DNA of 64,000 nt from JALYTY01 sp964546935 (GCA_964546935.1 CAZJLJ010000002.1:62001-126000); one strand, 5' to 3'. Counted from the first letter of the stretch, positions 24,491 through 33,111 are shown. Translations and numbers: made by a program. Notes: generated from the sequence alone by a model not told the origin.

Positions 24491-25795
24491 ACGTACCGCC
24501 GGCGCCTCTTCCAAACGATAGCCTCCACGCAGCAGCCGTTCGGCGAGATCTTGAAAATCACGCCGGCGCCAAAGCGATTTAAAGAACGGGTGAACGCCCA
24601 TATATACCGCAAGGGGTTCGCGCTCGTTCAGCGCCGCGTTGAGTTCGCGCATCGCCTCGTCTTCATTCCCTAAGCCCATCAACACTTCGGCTCGGAGCCA
24701 GTGCGCAGGCGAACCATCGTTGACTGCAGTGACTTCCGCGAAGCACGACTGCGCGCCTAACGCATCGCCGCTGCGACCACGCGCAAACCCATCGACCGCC
24801 GCAAAGCCTCGAACGTACGATGAATCTGCGAAAAGTTGCCGCAGGCGGCGAACCTCGCGTACATCACCGCGAACAGCGCTGCACATGGCCAAATAGTAGC
24901 CGGCTCGTTCGAAAGTTCCGTCGATCTGAAGGACGTCATTACAACGGTCGACCGCATCCGCAAGGTTTCCCGCATACAGATCCACGGCGGCATGCATGGT
25001 CAAGAGTTCCAACGACACGGGATTTAACTGTAGCGCGTTCTCCAGCTCCTGACGGGCCATCACGTGTCGTCCGAGCGCCGCATAAACCAAACCCTTACTA
25101 ACCGCCGCGCGCGGCGTCGTCGAACCGAAACCTAGCGCACGGTCATAGTATGCCAGAGCTCGTTCGGCATCGTATCGATAAAGAAAAGCCACGTCGCCGA
25201 CGGAACAATATGCATCCGCATGTTGCGGATGCAGCGTAAGCGCTTGCTCAGCGGCCGTTTCAGCCTTTGGATATTGGACTGCCGGCGAGAAGCCGTAATA
25301 CGTTGCGAGCGCGATGCGCGCTTCCGCAACGCTGGCATAAGCATCGGCGAGAGAGGTATCTTCGCGAAGCGCCGTTTCGAAACACTCCAGCGCCTCGCTC
25401 AAACTCTCTTTGGAGTTTCGCTCCAACAGCAGCCGGCCACGCGCGTACCAACGCCACGCCGGACTCTTCAACAGCTTGACCGAGGAACGCACCTCTACCG
25501 GTATGACGAGGCGATACCCTTTACCGCTGACCGTTACCAAAACGGTGAAGTCGGGCGTATGTTCCGCGAACGCCTGACGCAAAAGGAATACGTGTTGGGT
25601 AAGGTTGTTTGCGTGCACTCTTTCGCCGGGCCACAACGAATCCATGAGCTGCTCGCGCGTTACGATTTCCGACGGCCGTTCGAGGAAAAACTGCAACACT
25701 TCAATCGTCTTGGGTTGCAATTTGATCTTCGTTCCGCGGCACGACAGATCGCGCGCTTGGGGATTTAGGGAGTACGGACCAAACAGGTAGACCAT
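24473..25795 (-). CDS. Winged-helix (OmpR/CadC-type) plus TPR regulator
   Basis: 440 residues from ATG 25795 (a TTG two codons upstream is less likely). N-terminal OmpR-type DNA-binding domain (residues ~1-98: YLFGPYSLNPQARDLSC, IVTREQLMDSLWPG, VLVTVSGKGYRLVIPV), then a tetratricopeptide region (~120-430) with repeated AxxxYxxAL motifs such as DAYCSVGDVAFLYRYDAERALAYYDRAL. No receiver domain or transmembrane helix, so it probably senses a ligand or protein partner by its TPRs, as in many AfsR/CadC-like regulators. Confidence 0.85.
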   Translation of the reverse strand: MVYLFGPYSLNPQARDLSCRGTKIKLQPKTIEVLQFFLERPSEIVTREQLMDSLWPGERVHANNLTQHVFLLRQAFAEHTPDFTVLVTVSGKGYRLVIPVEVRSSVKLLKSPAWRWYARGRLLLERNSKESLSEALECFETALREDTSLADAYASVAEARIALATYYGFSPAVQYPKAETAAEQALTLHPQHADAYCSVGDVAFLYRYDAERALAYYDRALGFGSTTPRAAVSKGLVYAALGRHVMARQELENALQLNPVSLELLTMHAAVDLYAGNLADAVDRCNDVLQIDGTFERAGYYLAMCSAVRGDVREVRRLRQLFADSSYVRGFAAVDGFARGRSGDALGAQSCFAEVTAVNDGSPAHWLRAEVLMGLGNEDEAMRELNAALNEREPLAVYMGVHPFFKSLWRRRDFQDLAERLLRGGYRLEEAPAVRSAGRR

Positions 25796-25901
25796 TTGCA
25801 ATAACTGTATGCGAAGAGACAGAAACGTCCCGTGTGAATACGTGCCAGAATTATGCCTGAGTAAGAGTACCTTTGCCGGTGTAAACGTGTATAATTAAAA
25901 C

Positions 25902-26019
25902 AACCCGCGGGTATCATAAGGTATCCGTTCCTGGCGTACTCTCAGCTAAACATAACAGCAAAAAACGCCATTGAACCGGAGAAGGAGACGGGCGCAGGTT
26001 TATGACCGCGCCCGTTTTT
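25902..26019 (+). ncRNA. Candidate small structured RNA with intrinsic terminator
   Basis: A TATAAT at 25890-25895 (weak -35 GTACCT at 25867-25872) would start transcription near 25902. The ~118-nt product folds into a long interrupted stem pairing TCCG/TTC/TGGCGT (25924-25937) with ACGCCA/GAA/CGGA (25965-25980), with an A-rich loop, then an 8-bp terminator stem ACGGGCGC/GCGCCCGT (25988-25995, 26008-26015) ending in T5. There is no good ORF. The terminator points rightward, against araC, so it ends a plus-strand transcript that has no gene. Existence is inferred from sequence only. Confidence 0.45.
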
Positions 26020-26830
26020 CCGTTAGGGCACTCCGGCGAAGCGCTCCAGGAGGCATTCCTGTGACGCTTTTAAAGACGCGATTCAAATGCGACTGGTCGG
26101 CGAAGCCGCACGACAAAGCGATATCAGCAAGTGCAGCGGAGGGGTCGGTCATCATCCGGCAAGCGTTTTGCACGCGGATGCGGTTTAAATACTCGCCGAT
26201 TGTTACACCCTCGTCGCAACGGAAGCCCCGCGCAACGGATGCCGGATGCAGTCCGACGTTATCCGCCAATTCTTCTAAGGAAACACGGCCCGCATATGTC
26301 TCACGCAAGACATACTTCAGCTCGCGAACCCATCGCCTTTGGGGACGATCGCGATCGACGAGCCTAAGGGCAATTGCAAGCATTTCCGACACGATTGCAT
26401 CGACCGCTAACCAATCGTCTAGGCGGTCGTTGAGAAACGCATCCAGCAATTTGACAGCGAGCCAAACAGCTTCGCCATGTTGAAGTTCGAAGCGCCATGC
26501 TTCCATGTTGAAGCGGTGTCCCAATCGCCGTTCCCATTCTTCGCGCAACTCGATGGCAAAGAAAGTTGCGCCTTCGGACATGATTTCGTCGGAATGCGCA
26601 AATCGTGACGGATGGAAAGCAATACTGAACGGCTCGTACTCGATCGTCTGCCCCTTGTGCGCTTCACGATAGCGGCCGCCGGCCAAAAAACAAAAGTAGG
26701 GAAGCGCATGTTCGTGCAGTTCGATTGCACGCGCATGGTCATGCTGCACGATAGAGAGGTGAACGCCTCCCACGTCGGCTGCGCGCTCGATCTCGCCGTA
26801 CCAGGCTCCCGGACGAAGTGATGTCGTCAT
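26000..26830 (-). CDS. AraC-family transcriptional regulator
   Basis: 276 residues. C-terminal double helix-turn-helix (~180-276) with VSLEELADNVGLHPASVARGF and the family signature ADIALSCGFADQSHLNRVFKSVTGMPPGALRR. The N-terminal half (~15-110) looks like a cupin-type ligand-binding domain (ELHEHALPYFCFLAGGRY, FHPSRFAHSDE). Targets unknown; no metabolic gene adjoins it. Its stop overlaps the stem of the terminator that ends the candidate small RNA. Confidence 0.9.
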   Translation of the reverse strand: MTTSLRPGAWYGEIERAADVGGVHLSIVQHDHARAIELHEHALPYFCFLAGGRYREAHKGQTIEYEPFSIAFHPSRFAHSDEIMSEGATFFAIELREEWERRLGHRFNMEAWRFELQHGEAVWLAVKLLDAFLNDRLDDWLAVDAIVSEMLAIALRLVDRDRPQRRWVRELKYVLRETYAGRVSLEELADNVGLHPASVARGFRCDEGVTIGEYLNRIRVQNACRMMTDPSAALADIALSCGFADQSHLNRVFKSVTGMPPGALRRSALTEKRARS

Positions 26831-26993
26831 AGCTCGATTTTGGCACGTCCCGTTCCGGATTGGATTGAACGGCCTTAACGTATGCTATATGCGTTTTGCA
26901 CCTATACTGTGCTTGCTGAGTGGATAACCAAGCGCCCGAAGTGAATAAGTTTCAAAATATTGTGGATAGCGTGTGAATCCCCGTTTCGGTGTA

Positions 26994-27022
26994 TTGATGC
27001 GCGATTTAGATAATGCTACGAT
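26994..27022 (+). promoter_or_regulatory. Promoter of orphan structured RNA
   Basis: TTGATG (26994-26999), exact 17-bp spacer, TACGAT (27017-27022). It reads into the structured region below. The preceding 26831-26993 holds no gene I can support; it includes the araC upstream region. Confidence 0.65.
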
Positions 27023-27028
27023 GCGGTC

Positions 27029-27222
27029 ACTTCGAAAGACGAAGTGCGACGCACGTATCGATCGCAATCGGAAAACGCCGTGAGAAGCTGCGCTGGCAGC
27101 TTTCCGAAACGCCGGTTAAACCGCCTGTCGAGCGTCAGTACGACCTCCCACCCGGGGCCTTGCCGAAATGCAACAGGTGAGCGAATACGTCAAAACCCGC
27201 CGGTAATTTACCGGCGGGTTTT
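27029..27222 (+). ncRNA. Candidate orphan structured RNA (~194 nt)
   Basis: A 408-bp gene-free stretch contains a complete RNA unit: promoter (26994-27022), several stems and an intrinsic terminator. Stems: CACTTCG/CGAAGTG (27028-27034, 27040-27046); AAGCTGC/GCAGCTT (27085-27091, 27096-27102) extended by TCGGA/TCCGA (27068-27072, 27103-27107); CGCCTGT/ACAGGTG (27122-27128, 27173-27179, one G-U); and a closing stem ACGTAT/ATACGT (27053-27058, 27185-27190) plus CGC/GCG. No downstream gene on this strand, so it is not an obvious riboswitch. It does not match RNase P, tmRNA or SRP RNA motifs; a divergent 6S RNA is possible. Confidence 0.6.
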
Positions 27223-27223
27223 T
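27192..27223 (+). terminator. Strong intrinsic terminator (bidirectional)
   Basis: AAAACCCGCCGGTA (27192-27205) pairs perfectly with TACCGGCGGGTTTT (27209-27222) around a 3-nt loop. T tracts on both strands mean it can end the plus-strand RNA and the minus-strand WYL gene (stop 27239). Confidence 0.9.
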
Positions 27224-27238
27224 GCTTCTAATCGTTGT

Positions 27239-28192
27239 TTAATCATATTTGCCGGCGATCTCGGACACTAGTTTTTGAATGCGTTCGCGCACTTCGGGCG
27301 GATCGACGATCTCCGCCTGCGCGCCCCAACCCAGCACCCATCGAACGAGTTCGTCCACGTCGGCAACGCGAAACTCGATCTCGACCGATCCATCTTCCCC
27401 ACGCGTAATCTGCCGCTCCGCAACCACCCGTGCCGCGATAGCGGCCTTTGCCACGCGTGGTACGAATCGCACTCGCACCGCGGTCGTATCCGCGCCGTGC
27501 ATCACGCCGCTAATCGAAGCTGCTGCGTAAGCTTCAACGTCAAAGTCAGCCGGCTTGGTGAAAGTTCGCGGGAGCAGTTCGGGCTCCGTAACGTTGTCTA
27601 CGGCAAAAACGCGTTTGTCGCGACGCGCATGATCGTACGCAACGCAATAAATCCGCCCGGAGCTTACTATAAAGCCGTATGGATCCGCCGTCCGTTCGCT
27701 CTTCTTTCCATCTTTGTCCGAGTAGATAAAACGGACGCTTCGTGAAGTTCGTTCGGCTGCAGCAAAAACAGAGAACGCTTTCTCTCCCGCTTCATCGAGT
27801 CGAATCTCCGCAAGACGAAACGCTACGGGCGAAGGTGATTCGGCGCGAGCTTTTGCCACGCGTCCGGCGGAACCCAGAAGTTTTTCGGTGATTTCGTCGA
27901 TCGATTGGCCGATGGCGCCGCCGATCGATGCGCCGAAAGAGCGAAGCGCGACCAAACCGAAAAGCTCACCGCTCGAGAGATCCAGACGCTTCAAACTGTA
28001 GCCCTCGGCAAACCGGTACGTTTGCGTATTGCGGTCGAAAAACCACGGAAAACCCGCTTCGGAAAGCACGGCGAGATAGCGGCGCAAGCTTCGCGTGCTA
28101 GGCCGTTTGCCGCCCTCGGAAATTCGATCTTTCAGATCTTCGAACGTATGGCGCCCCTCGTCGATTGCATTGAGCAACCGCACGAGAAGCAC
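27239..28192 (-). CDS. WYL-domain transcriptional regulator
   Basis: 317 residues. N-terminal helix-turn-helix (~1-65, PSTRSLRRYLAVLSEAGFPW), then a WYL domain (~145-215) with SVRFIYSDKDGKKSERTADPYGFIVSSGRIYCVAYDH, and a C-terminal WCX-like extension (VRWVLGWGAQAEIVDPPEVRERI). WYL proteins bind nucleic acid or nucleotide ligands and regulate DNA damage and other responses. GTG 28192 is the start; the upstream stretch repeats EPKI and may hold an alternative start. Terminates at the bidirectional hairpin 27192-27223. Confidence 0.87.
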   Translation of the reverse strand: MLLVRLLNAIDEGRHTFEDLKDRISEGGKRPSTRSLRRYLAVLSEAGFPWFFDRNTQTYRFAEGYSLKRLDLSSGELFGLVALRSFGASIGGAIGQSIDEITEKLLGSAGRVAKARAESPSPVAFRLAEIRLDEAGEKAFSVFAAAERTSRSVRFIYSDKDGKKSERTADPYGFIVSSGRIYCVAYDHARRDKRVFAVDNVTEPELLPRTFTKPADFDVEAYAAASISGVMHGADTTAVRVRFVPRVAKAAIAARVVAERQITRGEDGSVEIEFRVADVDELVRWVLGWGAQAEIVDPPEVRERIQKLVSEIAGKYD

Positions 28193-28228
28193 GATCTTCG
28201 GTTCGGTCGCGCGTTCTATCTTCGGCTC

Positions 28229-29926
28229 CTATGGCGACGGCGTGGGTGAGGTCTCTTCCGGCGGAGATGTGGATACCTGCGGCGCCGGCGAAGCCGGGCC
28301 TCTTCTTGGGAAACACCCGTCGGGTGCCGTAATCGGTGGCGGCGACGGCTCCGGTGTATTGGGCGTTACTCCGATTTCGAGCGGATAGTTTGATCCGCCG
28401 TCCGTCATCGTTTGCACGTTGAGGCGATACGTCTTGTTCGGTTGCAGCGTGAAGGCCGAGATTTGGTATGGCTTGGGAACGCGCACGCATCCCATATCGA
28501 CTAGATTGTTGTCTACCAAGAAACTCGAACGTACGACGCCCCCGATTGGCCGTTCGTAAAGAAAAACAGTGGCCGGCGACGCTGTCGGATTAGCGAGCGT
28601 AAAATCGATGTTCCACAACACCCCGTAATCGCCGTAATCGCGGCCTGGTGAATCCGGAATTACGTTACGCGGCGTCGGTTCGCGATCGCCGTAGACGAAT
28701 TTCGCATCAGCGCCGCCGACGCTGTACGACAATTGCGCGTTTCCATACTCTGCGAGCGAAAAGATTCCGGTGCGATGATGCCCGTCGTCCGGTAATTGCG
28801 GCGACTGCAACAAACTCAACGGATCGACACCCGGTGATACAGCAATCACGGTGACGCCGACCGGACCACCACTAAGCAGCCGAAGTCCGACCGTCCCCGC
28901 AACGCCTTGACGATACGTCATCGGTAGATCGTGTAACACGTAAGGCGTGCCGTTTAAATCCACGATCGTTCCTTCGTTTCGCGGCTTGTAAATCAAAAAA
29001 TTCTTCGACGTTGTGTGGCCCACGCTCATCACGTCGATGTTTGGGCCGGCAGTCGAATCAATCGTTTGCACCGACGAAGGATCTTTCGATTGCGGTGAAA
29101 GCACCACGACGACGCGCCGTGGATCGGGACCGTTGTCGTGATAGTAATACAATCGCACTGTATGCGCCGCGTCGATCGTTCCGCGGTAAAGAACCCCGTC
29201 GGCATTAACGTGTTCCGGATCGTCATCGTAAAAGAGAAACTGCGGCAGAAACGAACCGGTGTCGACGTTTCGAACGTTGACCGTTGTCGTGTCGTTTACA
29301 TCGAAGTAATTTTCGCCGCCATTGATTTGGATCGGCACAGCGAATTGCATCTGCGCTCCCGGCGGGAGCGGCGAAGGCGCGGGCGTTACCGCCGCAATCG
29401 TTGTCTGCGCGCCCGGCAGGGCGCTCGTGAGCCTCGCAACCAGTGCCGCTACTTGCTGCGCGAGCCACGCGGGATCAACGGGCGATCCCGTTACCTTGAG
29501 CGTCGCGTTCTTCGTAACGGTGCCTGCCAAGAACGCAACGCGCACGGGCACGTCGACTTGTGCGCCACGAGTGTCCGAAACGTGAAGCCTGTCGGTGCCG
29601 GTCGCCTGCGTTGCCGTCACGGTGATCGTTTGCGCGGCTTGGTCCACGGTAAAGGTGACGAGCCGGCGATCCGACGTCACCGCGATCGGCGAAACGGCTC
29701 CGCGCACTTCGAGTAGTTGTTGCTGAACCGGAGTTAACGCCACCGATGAAGGTATTGCGACTAGTCCCCCGGTGGGGGACGCGGACGGCGAAGGGGACGG
29801 CGATCCTGATTCGGTTGGAAGTGGTGATGCCGTTGCCGCTGGGGGTGAAGTTGGAGTTTGGGTGGGCGGCGGAGGCGACGGTGGCGCGGTCACTTGGGCA
29901 AGCAAGGTCAGGATCGCGAGAAGCAT
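28229..29926 (-). CDS. Large secreted Pro/Ser-rich protein of unknown function
   Basis: 565 residues from ATG 29926, which gives a short signal peptide (MLLAILTLLAQVTA). A Pro/Thr/Ser low-complexity linker (~16-55) is followed by a predicted beta-sandwich region: repeated short strands such as RRLVTFTVDQAAQTITVTATQ, a helical segment (WLAQQVAALVARLTSALP), then conserved-looking blocks NGGENYFDVNDTTTVNVRN and RNEGTIVDLNGTPYVLHDLP, ending in another Pro-rich tail. I recognise no enzyme. It is likely an exported surface or periplasmic protein. Its ATG is only 23 bp from the divergent mtnB start. Confidence 0.7.
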   Translation of the reverse strand: MLLAILTLLAQVTAPPSPPPPTQTPTSPPAATASPLPTESGSPSPSPSASPTGGLVAIPSSVALTPVQQQLLEVRGAVSPIAVTSDRRLVTFTVDQAAQTITVTATQATGTDRLHVSDTRGAQVDVPVRVAFLAGTVTKNATLKVTGSPVDPAWLAQQVAALVARLTSALPGAQTTIAAVTPAPSPLPPGAQMQFAVPIQINGGENYFDVNDTTTVNVRNVDTGSFLPQFLFYDDDPEHVNADGVLYRGTIDAAHTVRLYYYHDNGPDPRRVVVVLSPQSKDPSSVQTIDSTAGPNIDVMSVGHTTSKNFLIYKPRNEGTIVDLNGTPYVLHDLPMTYRQGVAGTVGLRLLSGGPVGVTVIAVSPGVDPLSLLQSPQLPDDGHHRTGIFSLAEYGNAQLSYSVGGADAKFVYGDREPTPRNVIPDSPGRDYGDYGVLWNIDFTLANPTASPATVFLYERPIGGVVRSSFLVDNNLVDMGCVRVPKPYQISAFTLQPNKTYRLNVQTMTDGGSNYPLEIGVTPNTPEPSPPPITAPDGCFPRRGPASPAPQVSTSPPEETSPTPSP

Positions 29927-29949
29927 ACCGCTGTGGTATGGTGGTGCGG

Positions 29950-30573
29950 ATGACCCTCCACCTCCCAATGATTCCACCGGACGCTGCAGCCGATATAGCA
30001 GCGATCGGAAGGTTCGCATCGGCTCGCGGCTGGGTTCCGGCTACGAGCGGGAACTTTTCGCGACGCCTTGACCGGCGGCACGCCGCAATCACCCGTTCGG
30101 GAATCGACAAAGGGAAGATCGGCGCGGACGATTTGATCGTGGTGGACCTCGAAGCTCCGCTCCCCGCGGGGGTCTCGGCGGAAACGCCGCTCCACGTAGC
30201 GCGGTACCGGGCCGACGGCGCCGTCGGGACGATCGTGCACGTTCATTCGGTGGCCGCTACCGTGCTCTCGCGCGCCGACGCCGCCAAAGGCGCCGTGCTT
30301 CTCGACGGGTTCGAGATGCATAAGGCCCTCGCGGGATTCAGTACGCACGAAAGCGTCGTGGAGCTGCCCGTCTTCGCAAACGATCAGGACACCCAGGCGC
30401 TCGCCGAACGCGTCGAAGAACGGCTGAACGGAGCAGCGATGGTGCCGGCTTATCTTTTGGCGGGTCACGGACTTTATGTCTGGGGTGCGACCATGGCCGA
30501 TGCGCAACGCCATCTGGAGGGCATAGAGTTTTTGCTCCAGTGTGCACTCGAGGAACGGAGACTACAGCGATGA
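29950..30573 (+). CDS. mtnB: Methylthioribulose-1-phosphate dehydratase
   Basis: 207 residues, class II aldolase/adducin fold. Dehydrates 5-methylthioribulose-1-phosphate in methionine salvage. Visible: ATSGNFSRRLD (~27-37) and the zinc-site TIVHVHSVAATVLSR (~93-107) with HxH, and a later LLAGHGLYVWGATMADA (~170-186). ATG 29950 is chosen; ATG 29938 (MVVR) is an in-frame alternative. The end overlaps mtnD as ATGA. Confidence 0.86.
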   Translation: MTLHLPMIPPDAAADIAAIGRFASARGWVPATSGNFSRRLDRRHAAITRSGIDKGKIGADDLIVVDLEAPLPAGVSAETPLHVARYRADGAVGTIVHVHSVAATVLSRADAAKGAVLLDGFEMHKALAGFSTHESVVELPVFANDQDTQALAERVEERLNGAAMVPAYLLAGHGLYVWGATMADAQRHLEGIEFLLQCALEERRLQR

Positions 30574-31130
30574 CGACCACTGCGACGAGCAGCCTTCGCG
30601 TTTACGACGACAAGAACGCCGAAGAGCTTCTTTTGGATACAGCCGACGGCGATCGGATCGCGGAAGAGCTTGCAAAAATCGGCGTTCGGTTCGAGCGTTG
30701 GGCTGCTGATGCGGAGCTGCCGCACGGCGCAGACCAAGAGAACGTGATCGGTGCGTACCGAACTTCGGTGAACCGGTTGATCTCCGAATGCGGCTACCAA
30801 TCCGTCGACGTGATCCGGCTCGAGCGCGGAACGCCGAATACCGAACCAATGCGCCGGAAGTTTTTGGATGAACACGCGCACTCGGAAGACGAAGTTCGCT
30901 TCTTCGTTGAGGGCCGGGGCGCGTTTTATTTGCACGTCAACGGACGCGTCTATCAAACCATTTGCGTAAAGGGCGATTTAATTAGCGTGCCCGCCGGAAC
31001 GAAACACTGGTTCGACATGGGGCCCGATCCTGAATTCACCGCCATTCGTCTCTTCATCAACACCGACGGTTGGATCGCGAAGTTCACCGGCGATCCGATA
31101 GCGAGTTCGTTTCCGAAACTAGATTCGTAA
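30570..31130 (+). CDS. mtnD: Acireductone dioxygenase
   Basis: 186 residues, cupin fold. Converts the acireductone intermediate of methionine salvage to the keto acid precursor (Fe form) or off-pathway products (Ni form). The metal ligands are visible: H102, H104 and E108 in EHAHSEDEVRFFVEG and H146 in VPAGTKHWFDMG. Start ATG 30570 overlaps the mtnB stop. Two bases separate it from mtnC. Confidence 0.94.
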   Translation: MTTTATSSLRVYDDKNAEELLLDTADGDRIAEELAKIGVRFERWAADAELPHGADQENVIGAYRTSVNRLISECGYQSVDVIRLERGTPNTEPMRRKFLDEHAHSEDEVRFFVEGRGAFYLHVNGRVYQTICVKGDLISVPAGTKHWFDMGPDPEFTAIRLFINTDGWIAKFTGDPIASSFPKLDS

Positions 31131-31133
31131 ACG

Positions 31134-31829
31134 ATGCAGTTTCGTGCATCGGCCGCGCTGATCGACATCGAAGGAACGGTCGGCTCGATCGCGTTCGTTC
31201 GCGACGTGCTCTTTCCGTTCGCGCGCGAGCGAATGGATGCGTACGTCCATGCGCACAAAGAACAAGCGCACGTGCGTGCGCTCCTGGACGAAGCAGCTCG
31301 TGAAGCGGCGGTAAACGTTCACGATCTTCCGGCAATCCTTGCGGCGCTCCATGCGTGGGCGGCGGCCGACTTGAAAGTCACGGTTCTCAAAGAACTGCAA
31401 GGTCTCATTTGGGCGGAGGGCTTTGAATCGAGCGGCATTCAAGGGCACCTGTACCAGGACGCCATCGATGCGCTCCACCGTTTTCACGATGCGGGAGTTA
31501 AACTCTCAGTCTACTCTTCCGGTTCGGTTGCCGCACAGAAGCTGCTTTTCGGACACACCGTCGCAGGCAATTTGTTGCCGCTTTTCAGTGGGTTTTACGA
31601 CACGACGATCGGCAGCAAACGCGATTCGAAATCGTACGAAACGATCGTCCAAAAAATCGGAATCGCTCCGAATGACGCGATCTTTTTCTCCGACAACGAA
31701 TCGGAGCTGGACGCCGCCCGCGATGCCGGCGTGCAGACCGTGCAACTTGCGCGTCCCGAAGACGGAACGGTTCCGTCGACCCACCACACTTCGGTCGAAT
31801 CATTCTTCGAAATCGACGTGCATCCATGA
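31134..31829 (+). CDS. mtnC: Enolase-phosphatase E1 (methionine salvage)
   Basis: 231-residue HAD-superfamily enzyme. Performs enolisation and dephosphorylation of the diketo phosphate, giving the substrate of MtnD. HAD motifs: DIEGTVGS (motif I, nucleophile Asp and E in place of the usual D+2), SSGSVAAQKLLF (motif II), K in SKRDSKSYE and DNESELDAARDAG (motif IV). The EGTV form is diagnostic for this family. It overlaps the MaoC gene by 4 bp. MtnA and MtnK are not in the window. Confidence 0.93.
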   Translation: MQFRASAALIDIEGTVGSIAFVRDVLFPFARERMDAYVHAHKEQAHVRALLDEAAREAAVNVHDLPAILAALHAWAAADLKVTVLKELQGLIWAEGFESSGIQGHLYQDAIDALHRFHDAGVKLSVYSSGSVAAQKLLFGHTVAGNLLPLFSGFYDTTIGSKRDSKSYETIVQKIGIAPNDAIFFSDNESELDAARDAGVQTVQLARPEDGTVPSTHHTSVESFFEIDVHP

Positions 31830-32290
31830 GGGCACCGGAACGTTACTTCGAGGACTTCCAAATCGGCGATACGATAGAAACCGCTTCGTTTGAGTTGAGC
31901 GAAAAAGAGAGCGTCGCTTTCGCGCATCTCTACGATCCGCAACCGTTCCATCTCGACGCAAATGCGGCGGAGTCAAGCGTTTTCCGCAGGCTGACCGCAA
32001 GCGGCTGGCAGACCGCGGCGATCACGATGCGTTTGATGGTTCAAAACGGCGCGATGCGTGCCACGGGTATTATCGGAACCGGCATAGATGATTTACGCTG
32101 GCTCGCACCGGTTTATCCCGGCGACACACTTCGCGTTCGAGCCGAAGTCGTTGAAAAGACGCCCTGGCCCGGCAATAAAGGCCGGGGCACGATACGCATT
32201 CGTTTGCACACGCTAAACCAAGACGATGTCGTCGTCATGTCGCAAATCGCAAATCTGATGGTCCCGCTGCGCAAGCAGGCGGCTGAATGA
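31826..32290 (+). CDS. MaoC-like (R)-specific enoyl-CoA hydratase
   Basis: 154 residues with the hot-dog MaoC fold. Visible: RYFEDFQIGDTIE (~6-18), catalytic-region FAHLYDPQPFHLDANAAESSVFRRLTASGWQTAA (~32-65) with the D-x4-H pair, and LRWLAPVYPGDTLRVRAEV. It overlaps mtnC by 4 bp (ATGA), so it is cotranscribed with methionine salvage genes, though no biochemical link is obvious; the neighbour may simply be operon-sharing. Confidence 0.88.
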   Translation: MRAPERYFEDFQIGDTIETASFELSEKESVAFAHLYDPQPFHLDANAAESSVFRRLTASGWQTAAITMRLMVQNGAMRATGIIGTGIDDLRWLAPVYPGDTLRVRAEVVEKTPWPGNKGRGTIRIRLHTLNQDDVVVMSQIANLMVPLRKQAAE

Positions 32291-32367
32291 CGATACTGCG
32301 TTCCCCGCGGAGCCGTCTAAGCTTTCTCTAGATCGCGCGTTTTTACGCCGTCTTCGGGAGAAGCACC

Positions 32368-33111
32368 ATGACATCGAGTCTCTCTCGCCGCATGCTGGCT
32401 GAATTTGTCGGCACAATGTGGCTTGTCATAGGCGGCTGTGGGAGTGCCATTATCGCCGCCGGTTATCCAACGCTGGGTATCGGTTTTGCCGGCGTCGCAC
32501 TCGCCTTCGGCCTGACGGTTTTAACGATGGCATATGCGGTCGGTCCAATCTCGGGGTGCCATCTAAATCCGGCGGTTTCCGTCGGCTTATGGGCGGCCCG
32601 TCGCTTTCCGGGCAAAGACTTATTGCCATACATCATTGCGCAAGTGTTGGGCGCAATCGTCGCGGCATTTATCCTGTATCTGATAGCAACGGGAAAGCCG
32701 GATTTCGTTGCCGGCGGATTTGCAAGTAACGGATATGGTGCGCAATCGCCGGGACACTACGGTGTAACCGCAGTCGCGTTAACGGAGTTTGTGCTCACCG
32801 GGTTCTTCGTCTTCGTGATCGTCGGCGCAACGGATAAACGCGCACCCATCGGCTTCGCAGGACTCGCGATCGGGCTGACGCTCACACTGATTCACCTCGT
32901 CAGCATTCCGATCGACAATACGTCCGTCAATCCAGCGCGCAGCACTGGTCCGGCGCTTTTTGCGGGCGGAGAAGCGATCCGGCAACTGTGGATGTTTTGG
33001 CTCTTACCGCTCGCGGGCGGTACGTTCGGCGGATTGGCGTATCACGCGCTCTTCGGCGAAGTGGAAAGCAGAGAGCCTATTATCGGAACGAAAACACCGG
33101 CACCGCTATGA
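32368..33111 (+). CDS. aqpZ: Aquaporin Z-like water channel
   Basis: 247 residues, six hydrophobic segments and two NPA half-helices: CHLNPAVSVGLW (N67-P-A69) and NTSVNPARSTGPALFAGG (N188-P-A190, R191 selectivity filter). Aromatic/arginine features fit the water-selective AqpZ class rather than GlpF. Start ATG 32368 follows GGGAGAAG. Its last 6 bp overlap the convergent small gene 33106-33396. Confidence 0.95.
   Translation: MTSSLSRRMLAEFVGTMWLVIGGCGSAIIAAGYPTLGIGFAGVALAFGLTVLTMAYAVGPISGCHLNPAVSVGLWAARRFPGKDLLPYIIAQVLGAIVAAFILYLIATGKPDFVAGGFASNGYGAQSPGHYGVTAVALTEFVLTGFFVFVIVGATDKRAPIGFAGLAIGLTLTLIHLVSIPIDNTSVNPARSTGPALFAGGEAIRQLWMFWLLPLAGGTFGGLAYHALFGEVESREPIIGTKTPAPL

Noticed and set aside
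27029..27222. Calling the orphan RNA a known 6S, SRP or riboswitch
   Set aside because: Length and closing stem fit 6S loosely, but no diagnostic motif is visible and no downstream gene supports a riboswitch.
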